From positions 39,838-103,837 of the forward strand of contig NW_025892535.1 of assembly GCF_002878395.1 (NCBI RefSeq): 64,000 nt of DNA. Reading direction: 5' to 3'. Below, one piece after another: positions 1-13,020 of this stretch. The notes under the pieces are model-generated. The model saw only the letters and a list, made by a program, of their open reading frames with translations, was not told the origin of the DNA and searched no databases. Source of the DNA: Capsicum annuum. Lineage: Eukaryota > Streptophyta > Magnoliopsida > Solanales > Solanaceae. How positions within the stretch are numbered: position 1 is the first letter of the stretch; every line of letters begins with the position of its first letter. The position numbers and the translations under genes were made by a program.

Positions 1-2269
1 CTTAAGCTAACCCTCTCTGTCTTTAACTAAGTTTGAATCTCATAACAAGGGAATTAGATATAATATCAAAACTAGAATGCATAAAATCTATCTAAACAAT
101 CAATACTAAATAATCTAAAAATGTATCTAGCAGTCTAACAAGCCTCTACTACTAATAACTAGAGAGTCACTAGGAGAAACACCTAGCTGACTCAAACTGT
201 CTAAAAATACTGAATCATCTATACTAAAAAGTTGAAAGAAACTGAATGACTAAGTCCCCAAACTATGAGGACTCATTAACTGTCGGGATATAGGGAGAGA
301 TGCTTGAAATCACTCACACTGCTGTAATCGAGCACCTAAACCTACATTATGAGACAATGTAGCAGATAGACGTATATGTGGATTAGTACTTTGAGGATGT
401 ACTAATTATATGGAGGTGAATGCATAATTAAAATAATATCTCAACGTCATCATAATTTTTAAAACAATGAATGCTAAATGAAGATGGCTCACATAAGCTG
501 GAATATTTGAAAATTGTAAATCATAATCAAGAATGGAAAAACATGTTTCATAAATCCACTAAGTCCTAACATTTAGTTCTAAAAGTTGTACTAGTGTTTT
601 GTCTATAAGTTATGATATCTAAGTGTAGAAAGGACTCACTTTTATATCTGAAATCTAAAATTCTAAAATCTCATAGCTAATATCTTTTGTATAACAATGT
701 CTGAATAAAGTTGTGAGCCTTTACACTTAGTTTCTAAAAGCGTTTCTTTTAGGATTATTCTATTCTGAATCTGTAGTTTGTAATCGGTAGGGAAATTCTT
801 TTAAAACTGTTCTGTAAATCTTTTTGATTAGGGAAAATTCCCTTAAAATATTTTCTATTGTTCCTTACTAGTATGGAGGTTCTCTTAACCAACACAAACC
901 ATGTGAGCTATCATGGAGTTCAACGTCTTGTTCCCTTATGGGAAAACCTCACGTTGAGAAGAGGTGTCATACTCTTGCCAAGGAGTTTAACCTAATTTTA
1001 GTGATCACATCTGTATCTGTCATCCATATAGAAATGGGAATAATCTGATAATCTAAGCCTATGGTGGCTCATAGTTCTGGGGCATGAGAACATACCCAAA
1101 TCGGTGCTAAATACTACTCCTTTTAATATGTATGCTTATTCTATTGGAAATCCACTTTAAAAATCTAGTGTAAGGTTTTATTATGAAAACCAACTATATA
1201 ATTGCTAAGTTAACTGAAATTTTAGACTATACAGTGGATTTTAAATCTAAGCTGAGATTAAAAGATCAAATCTTCATCAAAATGTGAAAATAATCTAGTC
1301 ATAGGGTGTTTATAGCACAATCAAATATGAAATAGCAGTATTTAATTAGGGCTTAATGACCCATACTTCAAATTCAAGTCAAAACATCATAATGTTCATG
1401 CTTGATAATGTAAATATTGATATTTTCAATTCAAAATCTGGAATTTACTGAAAATGTATGAAAATATGAAAATAAATATGCAATTCAACTTCTAATTCAC
1501 TTGAAATCTCATAACCTTGCAAATAACAATAATGGGTAAGAACCCTAATTTTAAATTCCTGTAAATCATGTGAATTTATAATTAAAACCTAGTTTTGGAC
1601 ACAAGGATCAACGAATATCCTTGTTCATAAAACCTCACATACCTTCATTGATGCAATTTCTAAGAAAGCTTGAACTTGAATCCTTATTTGAGCTTTTGAA
1701 GATGAACTTTTGAAGTTCTTGAATTGGGAACCCTTAATCTTGAGATATCTTTGGAGAATAATGGAGCAAATTGGATTTCTTGGAGAGTAACTTTTGAGCT
1801 TTAGGGTTTTCTTTTAGAGAGAATTGATGAAAAAATGGGTATAAAGTGCTTAGAATAGGTTTAATTCCTTGTTTTTGATGAATTGGAGGCTTGGGATTTC
1901 GACTAAGTTACCCTTTTTAAAATTTTAATCGGAACTGAAAAAATAGAATTTTTCCCGATTTGGCATGCCACCACGAGCACCACTATCATGGTGGCTCGTG
2001 AAATTGCATTGGGCTACTGGAAAAGGGACGAGTTGCATTTAGGCTATCACCGCGATGCGTAGAAATTGCATTGCTTCATTGGAAAAAGGACGAGTGGAAA
2101 CTTGACTTCTACCACGATACAACGTAATCGCGGTGCTCTACTTGAATTTGACAATTGCAAAATCGTCCTTCACCGTGATGCGGTGCTTGTCAAAATGCCA
2201 TACTATTATACTAAAAATGCTGTAACTTCTCAACTGAGTATCGAATTTAGAAAAAATTGGTATCGTTGG
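1..2269 (-). repeat. Left LTR of C (element 3' LTR), first part
   Basis: Aligns along its length with 35291-37366, the right LTR of C. It ends at TSD GTTGG (2265-2269), where B is inserted; the LTR resumes at 17246. It holds a leader-like stretch with an AAG/GTATGT splice-donor-like site on the minus strand (boundary at 1643/1642) and a GC-rich inverted-repeat block at about 1961-2195. No gene is present; the short open frames over the GC-rich block are not coding. Confidence 0.9.
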
Positions 2270-4386
2270 TGTAATGCCCCAAGTCTGTACCCCAGACGCT
2301 ACACAGTGCTTATGACCCCGAAGGACTACAAGATAACCCATGATTGATATCTGTTGTGAGCACTGAATAATATATAGTAATAAAAGTGGAAAATAGGTTG
2401 AAATTCCATAATGTTCAAAACATCTGAAATGGTGATAATGTATAATACTGAAATGACATCTAAAAATACTAAATATTTTCTGAACATCTAGTCTGAAAAG
2501 CTTCTAACTGAACTGTCTGAAAGTAGAGTTGATGGGACAAACCCTCAACTAACTCCATCTACTATAATACTGAGTCTACTGAGATAATAAAATAAAAGAA
2601 CATCCTCGAATGATGAGGACTCACTGCTAAATCTACTGTTGGCTAAATCTGAATATGTTTGTGTACAGTTGAGAACCTGAGCGTCCGAACCTATCATATG
2701 AGACATCATAGCATAAAGTAAGAGTATGTGTCAGTACGTGGAATATACTGGTATGCTAGATGAGGTAAGGCTAAATTCAAGGGTTCATATGCATGAACAA
2801 TAACTAACTGAATAATATAGAGTAATTGAACATAAGAGTACATGGATAATCTGATCAACTGTAAATACTGAGCATGCAATACTATACATATATATGTATA
2901 TATACTGTAACTGAGTTTTTCTGAAGCGAAGTACTAAATTCTGATACTGAGTAACGGATAATCTAAAGTTATTGATACTGATTGACTATATCTGATAGTC
3001 CTGATTTTGTAGAACTGAACTGATTTCTATTCTAAGACTGAAACTAAAACTGTGGGAGGTAATCATACCGATATACGCCAAATAAGATAAGATAACTGAG
3101 TTAGGGTATGTAACCCCAATTGGAAGGGTGTCAATACCGTGTCATGGGTAAAAACAAGCTGAGAGTTACCCTTATTTGGAAAGTACTCTAATGAGAATGG
3201 TGGAACCCTCATCTGGTAGGTTAAAACACCTCATCAATCCTCAACTGGCAGGTTTGATGTCTCAAATTACGCTGGCTACATAGTTCTGGAATGCAAGGAT
3301 TGCTTCTAAGGGTCACACGGTCTACTGGCGGGTGAGACCTCATCCTTAGGTTAACTCAGTGCTGAATTTTACTCCCACCTGAAAGACACTGAACTGATTA
3401 TATTGAACTGAATTGGACTGATACTGAGATTATAGAGTTTTCCTGAGTTCTATAACTGACTAAGCTCTATGGAGTTTTGTAACTAACCGAGAGTAGAACT
3501 AATTGTGACATGACTAAGACTATTCTATAACTGACACTGGCTCTAGGTAAATAACTAAATTGTCAGGTATTAAATACCTTAGGACTCAATAGCATGAAAA
3601 GTAAAGCATAGCATAATCTAGAATACATAATAATGGCTACTTGATCTCAATCCACTCATTAAGACATTTTAGCAAACACTTGTAATGCATTTACTCATAC
3701 ATGAATAGAGAATACATGTTGTCATGTTATAATGGCACTATTTTATTCACATGGGCAGTTTAATGAACACTTGGGGAGCACGGAATATCTCACATGACAA
3801 TGGTCAACACATGAACATCATAAATAAATATTTCAATTTCAAGGGTTTAGCATGTAATTCATATAATCCATCACATAACTATCTTAATTTCATAGAAACT
3901 TATTATTAAATATGAATCGGATCCCAATTTCTATCATGAACATAAATACATTCAATTCCAAGCATAGAAATCAAGAATCATAAATCTTGAAGGTTTAAAA
4001 ATGGATTCTTGGACTCTATGTGTGAAAGGAACCCATAGATGAACACCTAATATACCTTGGAATATTTTTTCTTGAAGGTTTTTGGAGAAATTCTTGAGAT
4101 TGACCTTGATTTCTTAGAGCTAGGGTTTATTTTCTTGAGAGAGAATGCTTTTAATTTGGGGGAAAATTGATTAAGAATGACCTTTGAAACGTTTTTAAGG
4201 ATTAAATCCCATACCTGGGTGTCTTAAAATCATGAGAAAATACCAATTTAACCCTGGATAAAACTTTAATTTTTTGTCAAATTTTACCAAACTGGGCCCT
4301 TGGCGCGATGCACCATAATAACGTCGGGACACTAGAAACTGACAATTAGGAACTGGGTTAGTGGTGCGATACGGTGCTATCGCAGA
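2270..4386 (-). repeat. Left LTR of B, first part
   Basis: Matches the start of the right LTR at 14836 onward. It ends at GCAGA (4382-4386), the decayed left copy of the TSD made by A. Contains a splice-donor-like CCAAG/GTATAT site on the minus strand near 4051-4060 and the beginning of the GC-rich block at about 4300-4386. No coding capacity. Confidence 0.93.
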
Positions 4387-5120
4387 TGATGAGTAAGAAC
4401 TCATATATGGATATATTTTTTAGCTTTTTGAACTCAACCGAGAAGGTGCACACATTAAGTGTGATGGAGACTCCAAAACCATCCATAATGGGCACTACAT
4501 AGGTGCCTAATTTCACTTGGTCATTAAAGGGAAATTTTGTCTTTTCATCTTGTATTTGAGATGTAATATAAATAGAACATTTTTGGTCTTTTACTCCTTA
4601 GTTGAATATTTTTTAGACTTGTAACATTGCAATACTTTAGTCTTCTCTTAGAAGATCCTAACCGAAACTAGGGCTAGGCAAATGAAAATTCACTTGTGTT
4701 TTCACATTGGCTTGAAACATCGATGTTTAGAAGAGGTAAAGGCCCTTTTGGGTCAATGTAGAGCTAAGTTTGTATCGCGGATAGTGTTAAGGGTTCAAGA
4801 GTGTAACAATTCATGTGTTCTTAAGATTGTCCCTTCATTTGGTCTAACTATTTATCTTGTATCTTATTGAATCTGTTGGTTCCTCGTTGTTGTTAATATA
4901 ACCATAACTTTCTTGTTTTTTATGTGTTGACATAGTGAAGCCATGTGAGGCCTCTTCGATTCACTATAGTCTTTGTAATCTTGTATTCTCTATCAACTTT
5001 GTTGAATATTGTTGTTGTTGTCTTGAAAACATAGAGAAGCCGAGTGGGGCCTTTGATTCTCTATTTTTATTAATCTTGTAGATCTCTTGAATTTGTGTTG
5101 TGTGTTCTATTCTTTTATTA
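4387..5120 (+). repeat. 5' LTR of A
   Basis: Starts TGATGAGTA and ends just before the primer-binding site. Aligns with 8651-9471, but lacks about 85 bp near its start that the right copy has (after TGATATGAG). Both copies carry a canonical TATA box followed by a leader. The ending TTA corresponds to TCA in the right copy. Confidence 0.9.
4567..4574 (+). promoter_or_regulatory. TATA box in 5' LTR of A
   Basis: TATAAATA preceded by GTAA, about 180 bp into the LTR, conserved in the 3' LTR at 8918-8925. It is the best core-promoter match in the element. Transcription would run rightward into the R/U5 part of the LTR and gag. Activity is inferred, not shown. Confidence 0.7.
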
Positions 5121-5122
5121 TT

Positions 5123-5134
5123 TGGTATCAAAGC
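5123..5134 (+). other. Primer-binding site of A (initiator Met tRNA)
   Basis: TGGTATCAAAGC, one base from the TGGTATCAGAGC complementary to the 3' end of plant initiator tRNA-Met. It lies two bases after the 5' LTR end. Confidence 0.85.
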
Positions 5135-6259
5135 TCAAGGATTGGTTTTGTTCTTAAAAAACCAATCTTGGGAAGATCTTACAAAAGTTAGAGACACTGT
5201 GTTGTGTTATACCTTGGCTGAAATTTGAAGTATTGTTGTGTTGACTTGGCCAAGAGTTTTATGACTAGATCTAGTAGTTTTTTACTTGTTTAGTTTGTTT
5301 CTAGTGTTGTATCCTTTCTCACCAACACTAAAAGTGTCTAGATCTAAAGTTGAGCTTATAATATTGACCATTGTTGTGGTGTTCTTGAAGAAGTTGTTAT
5401 TGTGTTCTTGAAGGTTGTTGTGGTATTCATTTTGTTCTTCATCTATTCTTACAACTTAAGACAACAAAAGTTGAAAGGTAGATCCAAAAATTTGTAAGGC
5501 AAAAGTTGTAAAGTTGTTTGTGAGAAGTCTTGAAGCATCACTTCCTAGACTTGACATCAACTTTTCCAACTACTATCCTTAAATCAAGGAGCCTTGTTTG
5601 GTGGAACTAGTACAAGTCAACATCATCTTTTGAGAATAAAATTACAAAAGACTCAGGACTTATACTTCCCTCCAAACCAATTGTCTTTCATTCAAAATCG
5701 TGTGAAGATTGAGAATTTCAAATTTGTGACTAAGTTGTGTGGACCTGAGACAAATTATATGCTACCATATCACCACTTGCTACTGTTCACGTCAATAATT
5801 AAGCTCAAATATGGATTTTATAGTTTCTAAACATTGATTCTTGGTTTCATTAATTGATCCTAGAACTAATTAACAAACTAGTAAATTCCTACTAGATTGT
5901 CAATTAGTCCTTTGAATCCATTGTTCGTGTCTACGTTTCTTTTGTTCTTTTGTCATTTTTGTAATCATAGTGCTTCTTGGTTCAAGTTCTAACATTACTT
6001 ACTTGAGTCATCCAACAAAGAATCCATTCTTACTAAGGAGTAGACTTACTCTTCAACTCACCACAATTACAAGCCGACTTGCAAACATTTGTGACATCAA
6101 GTGTGAGGCCACAATGTGAGTGAGAGAATAATGAGGTTATTTGAACTAACATGTATTTTGTTTTATAGCTTTTTTGTTGTATTGTTGTGTGTGACATAGT
6201 GGACTGATTTGGTGTCTTGTTGGACCGTAACTTGAAGGATTAATTCCAATACCATCACA
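5135..6259 (+). other. Untranslated leader of A
   Basis: About 1.1 kb between the primer site and the gag start. AT-rich, with no recognisable domain. The open frame at 5594-5830 has no similarity I recognise, and I do not call it a gene. Confidence 0.6.
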
Positions 6260-7860
6260 ATGGAACCTGAGGCTTCAAATGCTCAAACAATGGATAGTAA
6301 TGCCATCAATCTCATTTTGGCTCACCTTGAAACTATGTCCCAAGATGTGGCTAGGTTAAATTTGGGTCTTAAGAAACTAGATACGGATGTGGCATCAATG
6401 AGTAGGAGATTAGAGTGTGTGGAAAGTCAAAGGAGTGGACCATCCAGCCCTCAACACATTTCCCCGACCAGTACTCCTGAGGCCTTGCACCAAATGTTAC
6501 ATCCACCGAGACAACCCTCCAATGTCACAAACCGAACTCCACTATACTCCCTCACCCGATACCATGATAGGCCAATCCAACCACCACTTTACCAATTTCA
6601 ACAAGAAGGACTTGGAACCCAAATGCCACCCCACAACCCGAGCCCTCCAAATCAAACTCCACTTGACCAAAGACCTTATTATCCATAAAATCCAAACCCG
6701 CCACTAAAAGCTCCACTTAACCCAAATAGACCTATCCAACATGAGGGGTATTAACCATTTGATGATGGTTACATGAGAGGGGAAGAGGTATGGGGTAGGC
6801 ATGTTGATCTAAGAGAGGTTTATGGCCGAGAAGGAAGAGTTGGTCATTGGAACCAACAAGGGAACCAAAACTGTAAAGTAGGACTAAATACCATCAAAAT
6901 GGGCTTCCAATCTTCAAGGGTGAGAGTGATCCCCAAGAGTTTCTTTCATGGGAAACCTTATGTAAGAGGGTCTTCTATGTCAATGATCTTATGGAGGAGA
7001 AGAAGAGTTGCAACGTGATTTCTCACTTTGAGGGTTATGCTACTATATGATGGGAGTATGTTAAGCATTTTGGCAACATTTTGGTAGAGGAAAAGCCCCC
7101 TCCTTGGTTTTGTCTAAGGTACCTCATGAGAAAAAGGTGCCTACCTAAAAGATATTATCAATTCCTCCTTGCGAAGTTGTATAACTTGAGTCAAGGAAAC
7201 AAAAGTATCGTGGCTTACTATGATGAGTTCCAACAACTCATCTTGAAACTTGATCAAAGATGGGAAAAAGTTAGTCATGACATCATTAGATTCAATTTGG
7301 GGTTGAATAGAGATATTGCTTCATGTTTGACACTTCACAAGTTTGACACCCTTTATGCTATCTTCCAAGCCGCATTGGAAATTGAAAGAGAGTTGCGGGA
7401 GAACCCGGGGTCCAATTTCAAGGTGAAATCACCCACGGGTTGGCACCATGACAAGAATGATTCATCCAAAGTAGAGAAACCCAAGGACAAGGCTGCCCAA
7501 GCCGAAAACAAGGCTCACCAAAGGTACCCTCCAAGAAATAAAGGTAAACCACATTCCTTTCCTAATTCTAAGGGCTTTCAATGTTTTAAATGCCAAGGTT
7601 GGGGACACAAGGCTAGTGAGTGTCCGAATAGGAGAAATGTAATTCTAAGGAAGGGGAAATTTTATTTTCTTGGGGAGGAGGTAGGACTTGAACCGAAGGA
7701 GATTTATGATCAATCTCAAGGTGGAGAGGGGGTAGAACCCAAGAAGCCAAAGGAAGGGGAAGAGGAGGATTCTTGGTCGTGTGATGGTGAGGTTGAAGTG
7801 CCATGCTTTGTAGTGAGAAAGGCCATGATTAGTAAGGTTTTGGATAATCCTATTCAAAGG
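6260..7860 (+). pseudogene. Gag of A, frameshifted
   Basis: Starts with ATG at 6260. The first 142 codons include a coiled-coil-like segment rich in Leu with regular Asp/Lys, then a Pro/Gln-rich stretch. It stops at a TAA near 6686, continues in the same frame past 6773, then shifts frame near 6870. The capsid-type Gag domain follows to about 7400 (recognisable YYDEFQQL and HFEGYA stretches). A zinc knuckle CFKCQGWGHKASEC (C-x2-C-x4-H-x4-C) lies at about 7582-7623. This would be the nucleocapsid protein that packages element RNA. Broken by at least one stop and one frameshift. Confidence 0.85.
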
Positions 7861-8520
7861 GGAAACCTTTTTAAAATCAAATGTCTTATTAAAAGGGTTT
7901 TGTGTTCTATGCTTGTTAATGGAGGTAGTTGCGCCAATTTGCTAGTAGTACATTGGTTGATGTTTTGAGGCTTCCTACTATCCATCATTCCAACCCATAC
8001 AATCTTCAATGGTTAAATGAGTGTGGTGAGATAAAGGTAAACCGACGAGTGGTGATACCGTTCAAGGTAGGAAACTACTTTGACGAAGTGTTGTGTGATG
8101 TTATTTCTATGTAATCTTGCCACCTATTGTTAGGGAGACCATGGAAATATGATAGAGCTACCATGCATGATGGATGAACCAATAGTTACACTTTAGAGCT
8201 CCATGGTTGAAGGTATACGCTCCACCCTTTATCACTAATACAAGTAGCCAAAGTTAGTCAACAAGTGACAGAGTTAGAGGAATAGAGAAAGAAGGAGAGA
8301 AAAGAAAAGGACGAGAGTCGGAGCAGAGGAGAATGGAAGAGAAACAAGGAGCAAAGAGACAAGGGGTCCTCACTTTTGGAACTTACCCTTGGGAATCCTT
8401 TACTTCTCACTAATGTAGGTACTAGCATTTTGCCTAGTACCACCGATTCTTGTGTGCAGATACATGATTATGTGCTTCCTAGGAGAGATACCTAGAAACT
8501 TTCTCATTAACACATGCTTG
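7861..8520 (+). pseudogene. Protease and N-terminal pol remnant of A
   Basis: The retropepsin active-site stretch reads VNGGSCANL where the family has D-G-G-S, so the catalytic Asp is replaced by Asn (codon AAT at about 7917). A frameshift near 7940 moves the reading to the next frame, which continues with QWLNECGEIKVN and then, past a stop, LLGRPWKYDR. Beyond about 8460 only short degraded fragments remain. NFFQGGEND just before the 3' LTR looks like the end of a pol frame. RT, RNase H and integrase are missing, which points to one large internal deletion. Confidence 0.8.
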
Positions 8521-8637
8521 ATGAACTCAAAGAGCCTTTGTCTAAGCCTCAAAACTTTGGGACAAAAAATGAGGAGGTAATTCTATGGAGGAGTTGTTAG
8601 GTTGATAAAGCCGTGAGTTAGATATAAAACTTCTTTC

Positions 8638-8650
8638 AAGGTGGAGAGAA
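8638..8650 (+). other. Polypurine tract of A
   Basis: AAGGTGGAGAGAA directly before the 3' LTR start TGATATGAG; this is the expected site for plus-strand DNA priming. Confidence 0.75.
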
Positions 8651-9471
8651 TGATATGAGTATGACCTCGTAGATGGACAGACATATCCTTTGAGAGTTCC
8701 ACACTACTGGAGTCCTGCTTGAAAGACTCCTTTTTTATATACGTGACCTAACTTATGAAACCATATTTTTGAGCTTGTTGAACTCAATCGAGAAGGTGCA
8801 CATTTTAAGTGTGATGGAGACTTTAAAACCGTCCATAATGGGAACTACATAGGTGCCTAATGTTCACTCGGTCATTAAAGGGCATTTTTGTCTTTTCACC
8901 TTTTATTTGAGATGTAATATAAATAGAACATTTTAGGTCTTTTGCAACTTAGTTGAATATTTTTGAGACATGTATTATAGCAATATTTTAGTCTTCTCTT
9001 AGAAGTTCCCAACAGAAACTAGGGCTAGGCAAGTGAAGATTCACTTGTATTTACACATATGCTTAAAACATTGGTGTTTAGAGGAGGTAAAGTCCCTCTT
9101 GTGTCAACGTAGAGTTAGGTTTGTGTCACGGATAGTGATAAGGGTTCAAGAGTGTAACAATTCATTGGTTCTTAAGTTTGTCCCTTCATTTGGTCTAACT
9201 ATTTATCTTGTATCTTGTTGATTCCGTTTGTTCCTCGTTGTTGTTAATGTACCCATAACTTTCTTGTTGTTTATGTGTTGACATAGTGAAGCCGTGTGGG
9301 GCTTCTTTGATTCACTATAGTCCTTGTAATCTTGTATTCTCTATCTACTTTGTTGAATATTTTTGTTGTTGTCTTGAAAACATAGAGAAGCCGAGTGGGG
9401 CATTTGATTCTCTATTGTTGTAGATTTTGTAGATCTCTTAAATCTGTGTCATGTGTTTGATTCTTGTATCA
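8651..9471 (+). repeat. 3' LTR of A
   Basis: 821 bp, ending TATCA before TSD GCGGA. It keeps the roughly 85-bp segment lost from the 5' copy. TATA box at 8918-8925. An open frame of 62 codons occupies the same place in both LTRs, but it starts with GTG here and differs from the left copy at about 14 residues, so it does not look constrained. Confidence 0.9.
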
Positions 9472-9760
9472 GCGGAGGCTCACTGGAATTTGAAAAATGT
9501 AAAATTGAGCCATAGCGTGATGTGCCAATATCGCGGAGCAACACTGGAAAGTGACCATTTCCATTTTGACATACTCCGCGATGCACTACTGGCCTGAATG
9601 ACATCGAATTTAGGAGAATTTTATATCATTGGAAAGATGATTGATTTTCCTATGCAATGGAAGCCTCTAAACTGAAAAATACTGAGTATTTTAAAAATTT
9701 TATACTAGCTAACTCATGGACTGAGAGTTAATTTATGCTAAGGAAATGCGGGGTATTACA
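9472..9760 (-). repeat. Left LTR of B, second part
   Basis: Resumes after A with GCGGAGGCTCACTGG and ends GGGTATTACA. Matches 16912-17245. Contains the rest of the GC-rich block (to about 9590) and a diverged copy of the LTR block typified by ATTGGAAAG. Confidence 0.93.
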
Positions 9761-9773
9761 ATATCTCCCCCTT
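9761..9773 (-). other. Polypurine tract of B
   Basis: ATATCTCCCCCTT on the plus strand, a G-rich purine run on the minus strand abutting the LTR. The same tract flanks the left LTRs of C, F and G. Confidence 0.85.
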
Positions 9774-10029
9774 GGGAACATTCATCCTCTAATGAGACTG
9801 ATTATGCTAAGAAACACTGATAGACTGAGCTGACACATTGAATATGCATATCTAATACACGGAATACATGACTGGAGCTACTGATAAGCTGAATTTTCAT
9901 ACTGAACATGCATATTTGATGCATGAGTACATGTCTGAACTGATTCATAAATGCATGACTGAATATGCAATAGTAAGGAATACCAAGTTTATAATTATAT
10001 CTGAACATGAAATTAAGTAAAGCTAAGGA
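9774..10029 (-). other. 3' untranslated region of B with a short hairpin
   Basis: Between pol and the polypurine tract. At 9907-9925 lies CATGCA-N7-TGCATG, a perfect 6-bp-arm inverted repeat; a decayed copy is at about 9843-9862. The same motif recurs in F. Confidence 0.6.
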
Positions 10030-11500
10030 ATACTATTACCTTAAGCTGGATCTGAGTTTGTGAAGAAGAGGTGAGGATACTTAGTCCGCATATCTGCTTC
10101 TACTTCCCAAGTAGCTCCCTCAATGGACTGATCCTGGCAAAGAACTTTGACTAAGGGAACTTCTTTGTTCCTTAGTCTATGAATCTGATGATCGAGGATC
10201 TGGACTGGAACCTCTTCAAAAAAAAGATCTTTCTAAATATTTATATCCTCTAAGGGAACTATGATTGCTGGGTCACCAATGCATTTCTTAAGAAAAGAGA
10301 CACGAAATACTGGTGTACTGAAGCTAGATATAAAGGCAACTCGAGCTCATAAGCTAGCTTTCTGAAGTGATTAATAATTCTATAGGGATCGACATATTGG
10401 GGACTGAGATTTCCCTTCTTGCCAAACCTCTTTACTCCTTTCATGGGAGAGATTTTCAAGAACACAAAATCACTGATCTCAAACTCTAGATCCTTTCTCC
10501 TCACATCTGCATATGATTTTTGTCGGCTCTGGGCAGCCCTAAGCCTTTCTCTAATTAACTGAACCTTCTCTAAGGCATCAAACACTAGATCAAGCCCTAC
10601 TACTGCAGCCTTACCTACCTCAAACTAACTAATTAGAGATCTGTAGTCCTACCGTATAGAGCTTCAAATGGAGAAATTTGAATACTGTAATAATAGCTAT
10701 TATTATATGCGAAATTGATCAAAGACAAATGGTCATCCCAACTACACTTAAAATGGACAGCACATACTCTCAGCATATCTTCTAGAGTCTTAATGGTCCT
10801 TTCTGCTTAACCATTTATTTGAGGGTGGAAGACTTTATTGAGGTGAACTTGGGTACCAAGACCCTTTTGGGAGGTTTTTCAGAAGTTAGAGGTGAATTGG
10901 GTTTCCACTATCTGAGATAATGGATACTAGGACTCTGTGTAACCTGACCAACCCTCTGATATAGAGTTTGGCATAGACCTTGACTGAATAGAGAGTACGG
11001 ACTGGCAAGAAATGAGCTGATTTGGTCATCTATCTGTGATAACCCATATAGAATCATGTTGATGATGAGTACGAGAAAAACCGGTCATAAATTCCATGTT
11101 CACTTCTTCCCATTTCCATGTGGGAATACTGAACTCCTGCATAGACCCACTAGGATTTTGGTGCTCAATCTTAACTTGCTAACATGTAGATCATCTAGCT
11201 AATAGTTATACAATATCCCTCTTCACCCTACTCCACCAATAGATCTCCCACAAATTATGGTACATCTTAGTGTCCCCTGGATGAATAGAGTAATGTACAC
11301 CATGCTCTTCTACGAGAATTTGTTGCCTCAAGTCATCTACACCTGGCACACATAGCCGACCCTAGAAACATAAAACACCATCTCCCTCTTGGGAGAAAAC
11401 CTCTACTTTTTTATCTATGATTGACTCTTTCAACTTAAGAAGACTGGGATCTCTGTCCTATTTTTCATTCACTTTAGAAACTAGAGAGGATTCAGAACTG
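10030..11500 (-). pseudogene. Integrase with chromodomain, B, decayed
   Basis: Read on the minus strand, right to left. The DDE-core region (SYNNSYHSSI-like text near 10690) is broken by stops. The C-terminal GPY/F-type module is clearest at 10259-10585 (SPMKGVKRF, then LSPQYVDPYRI with the usual GPY changed). The chromodomain lies at 10040-10200, ending SIEGATWEVEADMRTKYP. The integrase would insert the cDNA, and the chromodomain would target heterochromatin. Multiple stops and frameshifts. Confidence 0.85.
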
Positions 11501-13020
11501 TTCTGCACCCATACACTACCTTTTGATAAATAGGCTAAGAGGACACCTAGTTAGGAAAGCTTCTGAAATTCCAAAACTAACTTCTTCTTATCGTCTTCAA
11601 CATGAGTAACACTACCTATAAACAGTCTACTAAGAGCATCAACCACTACATTGGCCTTGCTCGGATAATAAAGAATACTCATGGCATAATCCTTTAATAA
11701 CTCTAAACACCCTCTCTGACGTAAATTCAAATCTTTCTGAGAAAAGACATACTATAGGTTCTTGTGATCTGTGGACAAATCTACATACACCCCATACAAA
11801 TAGGGCCTCCAAATCTTTATGGCAAATACTACAGCTGCTAACTCGAGATCATGAGTCATATAATTCTTCTTATGGGGCTTAAGCAGTCTAGAGGTGTAGC
11901 CTATGACCTTACCTCTTTGTATGAGGAAACAACCCAAACCTACTCAAGATGCATCAGAGTACACAACAAACACATCTGAACCATCTAGTAGAGTTAAAAC
12001 TGGGGTTGAGTTGAATCGAGTCTTCAACTCCTAAAAACTCTTCTCATAGGAATCTGTCCACTAAAACTTAACTTTGTTTTGAGTCAACCTGTACATGAGG
12101 GATGAAATAGATGAAAACCCTTCAACAAACTAATGGTAATAGCCAGCTAAACCCAAGAAACTCCTAATATCTGATGGAGAGATATGTTTGGGCTATTTTC
12201 TCACCGCTTCAGTCTTTTGAGGATTAACTCTAATGCCATCACCAGAAATAGTATGACCAAGGAATGCTACCGACCTTAGATAAAATTCACACTTATTAAA
12301 TTTGGCGAATAACTGATGAGTTCTGAGTGTCTGAAGTATGATTCTGAGGTAATCTGCATGATCATTCTCGCTACAGGAATAGACAAGAATGTCATCGATG
12401 AATAATATAACGAACATTTCCAATTACTGCTTGAACACTCGATTTATCAAGTCAGTGAAAGCTAGTAGGGCATTAGTAAGACCAAAGGACATGTCAAGAA
12501 ACTTGAAGTATCCATACCAGGTTCGGAAAGCTATTTTTAGAATGTCACATTCCCTGACTCTGAGCTGATGGTATCCTGATCTGAGGTCTATTTTAGAAAA
12601 TTAACTGGCACCCTGAAGTTGGTCAAATAAGTCATCAATTTTAGGAAGAGTGTATTTATTCTTGACAGTGAATTTTTTGAACTAACAGTAGTCTGTACAC
12701 ATTTTGAAGGAACTGTCTTTCTTATACATAAATAAGACTGGTGTTCCCCATGAGGAAATGATGGATCTGATGAATACCTTATCTAGGAGATCCTTTAAGT
12801 CTTTGAGTTCTGCTGGTGCCATTATGTATAGCAGAATAGATATTGCTTGAGTATCTACAAGAAGGTCTATTTTGAAGTCAATTTTCCTTTTGAGAGGAAC
12901 TCCAAGAAGATCTTTGGGAAATACATCTGAGAATTTATTTACTACTAGAACTAACTCAAGACTGGGAGTTTTTAAACTAGAGTCTTTGAATAGCATAAGA
13001 TGATAACACACCCCTTGGAT
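11500..13020 (-). pseudogene. Reverse transcriptase and RNase H, B, decayed
   Basis: RT palm motif FIDDILVYS (the gypsy form of YxDD) is intact in the stretch 12193-12423, followed by [14 protein letters not shown]-terminal RT and linker are at 12682-13011 ([17 protein letters not shown]). RNase H is at 11752-11937 ([14 protein letters not shown], then STDHKNL). The domains are in the right order, but stops separate them, so no full polypeptide can be made. Confidence 0.88.

Larger units (their letters stand above)
4387..9471 (+). mobile_element. Element A: internally deleted chromovirus (gag-protease only)
   Basis: Plus-strand LTR element of 5085 bp inserted in the GC-rich block of B's left LTR. 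TSD is GCAGA (4382-4386) on the left and GCGGA (9472-9476) on the right; the intact copy of the site in B's right LTR reads GCGGA. LTRs are 734 bp (left) and 821 bp (right). The interior has an initiator-Met primer site, gag, a protease and the start of pol. Then a short degraded stretch leads to the polypurine tract, so RT, RNase H and integrase are absent. The protease and LLGRPW-type motif resemble Reina, Galadriel or CRM chromoviruses; I cannot place the clade. Confidence 0.93.

Noticed and set aside
2066..2347. Open frame of 93 codons on the plus strand over the GC-rich block of C
   Set aside because: It crosses the C/B element junction and lies in LTR sequence; the frame is open by base composition only.
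4682..9221. A 62-codon open frame at the same place in both LTRs of A, downstream of the TATA box (possible leader peptide)
   Set aside because: The right copy starts with GTG, not ATG, and about 14 of 62 residues differ, so there is no sign of protein constraint.
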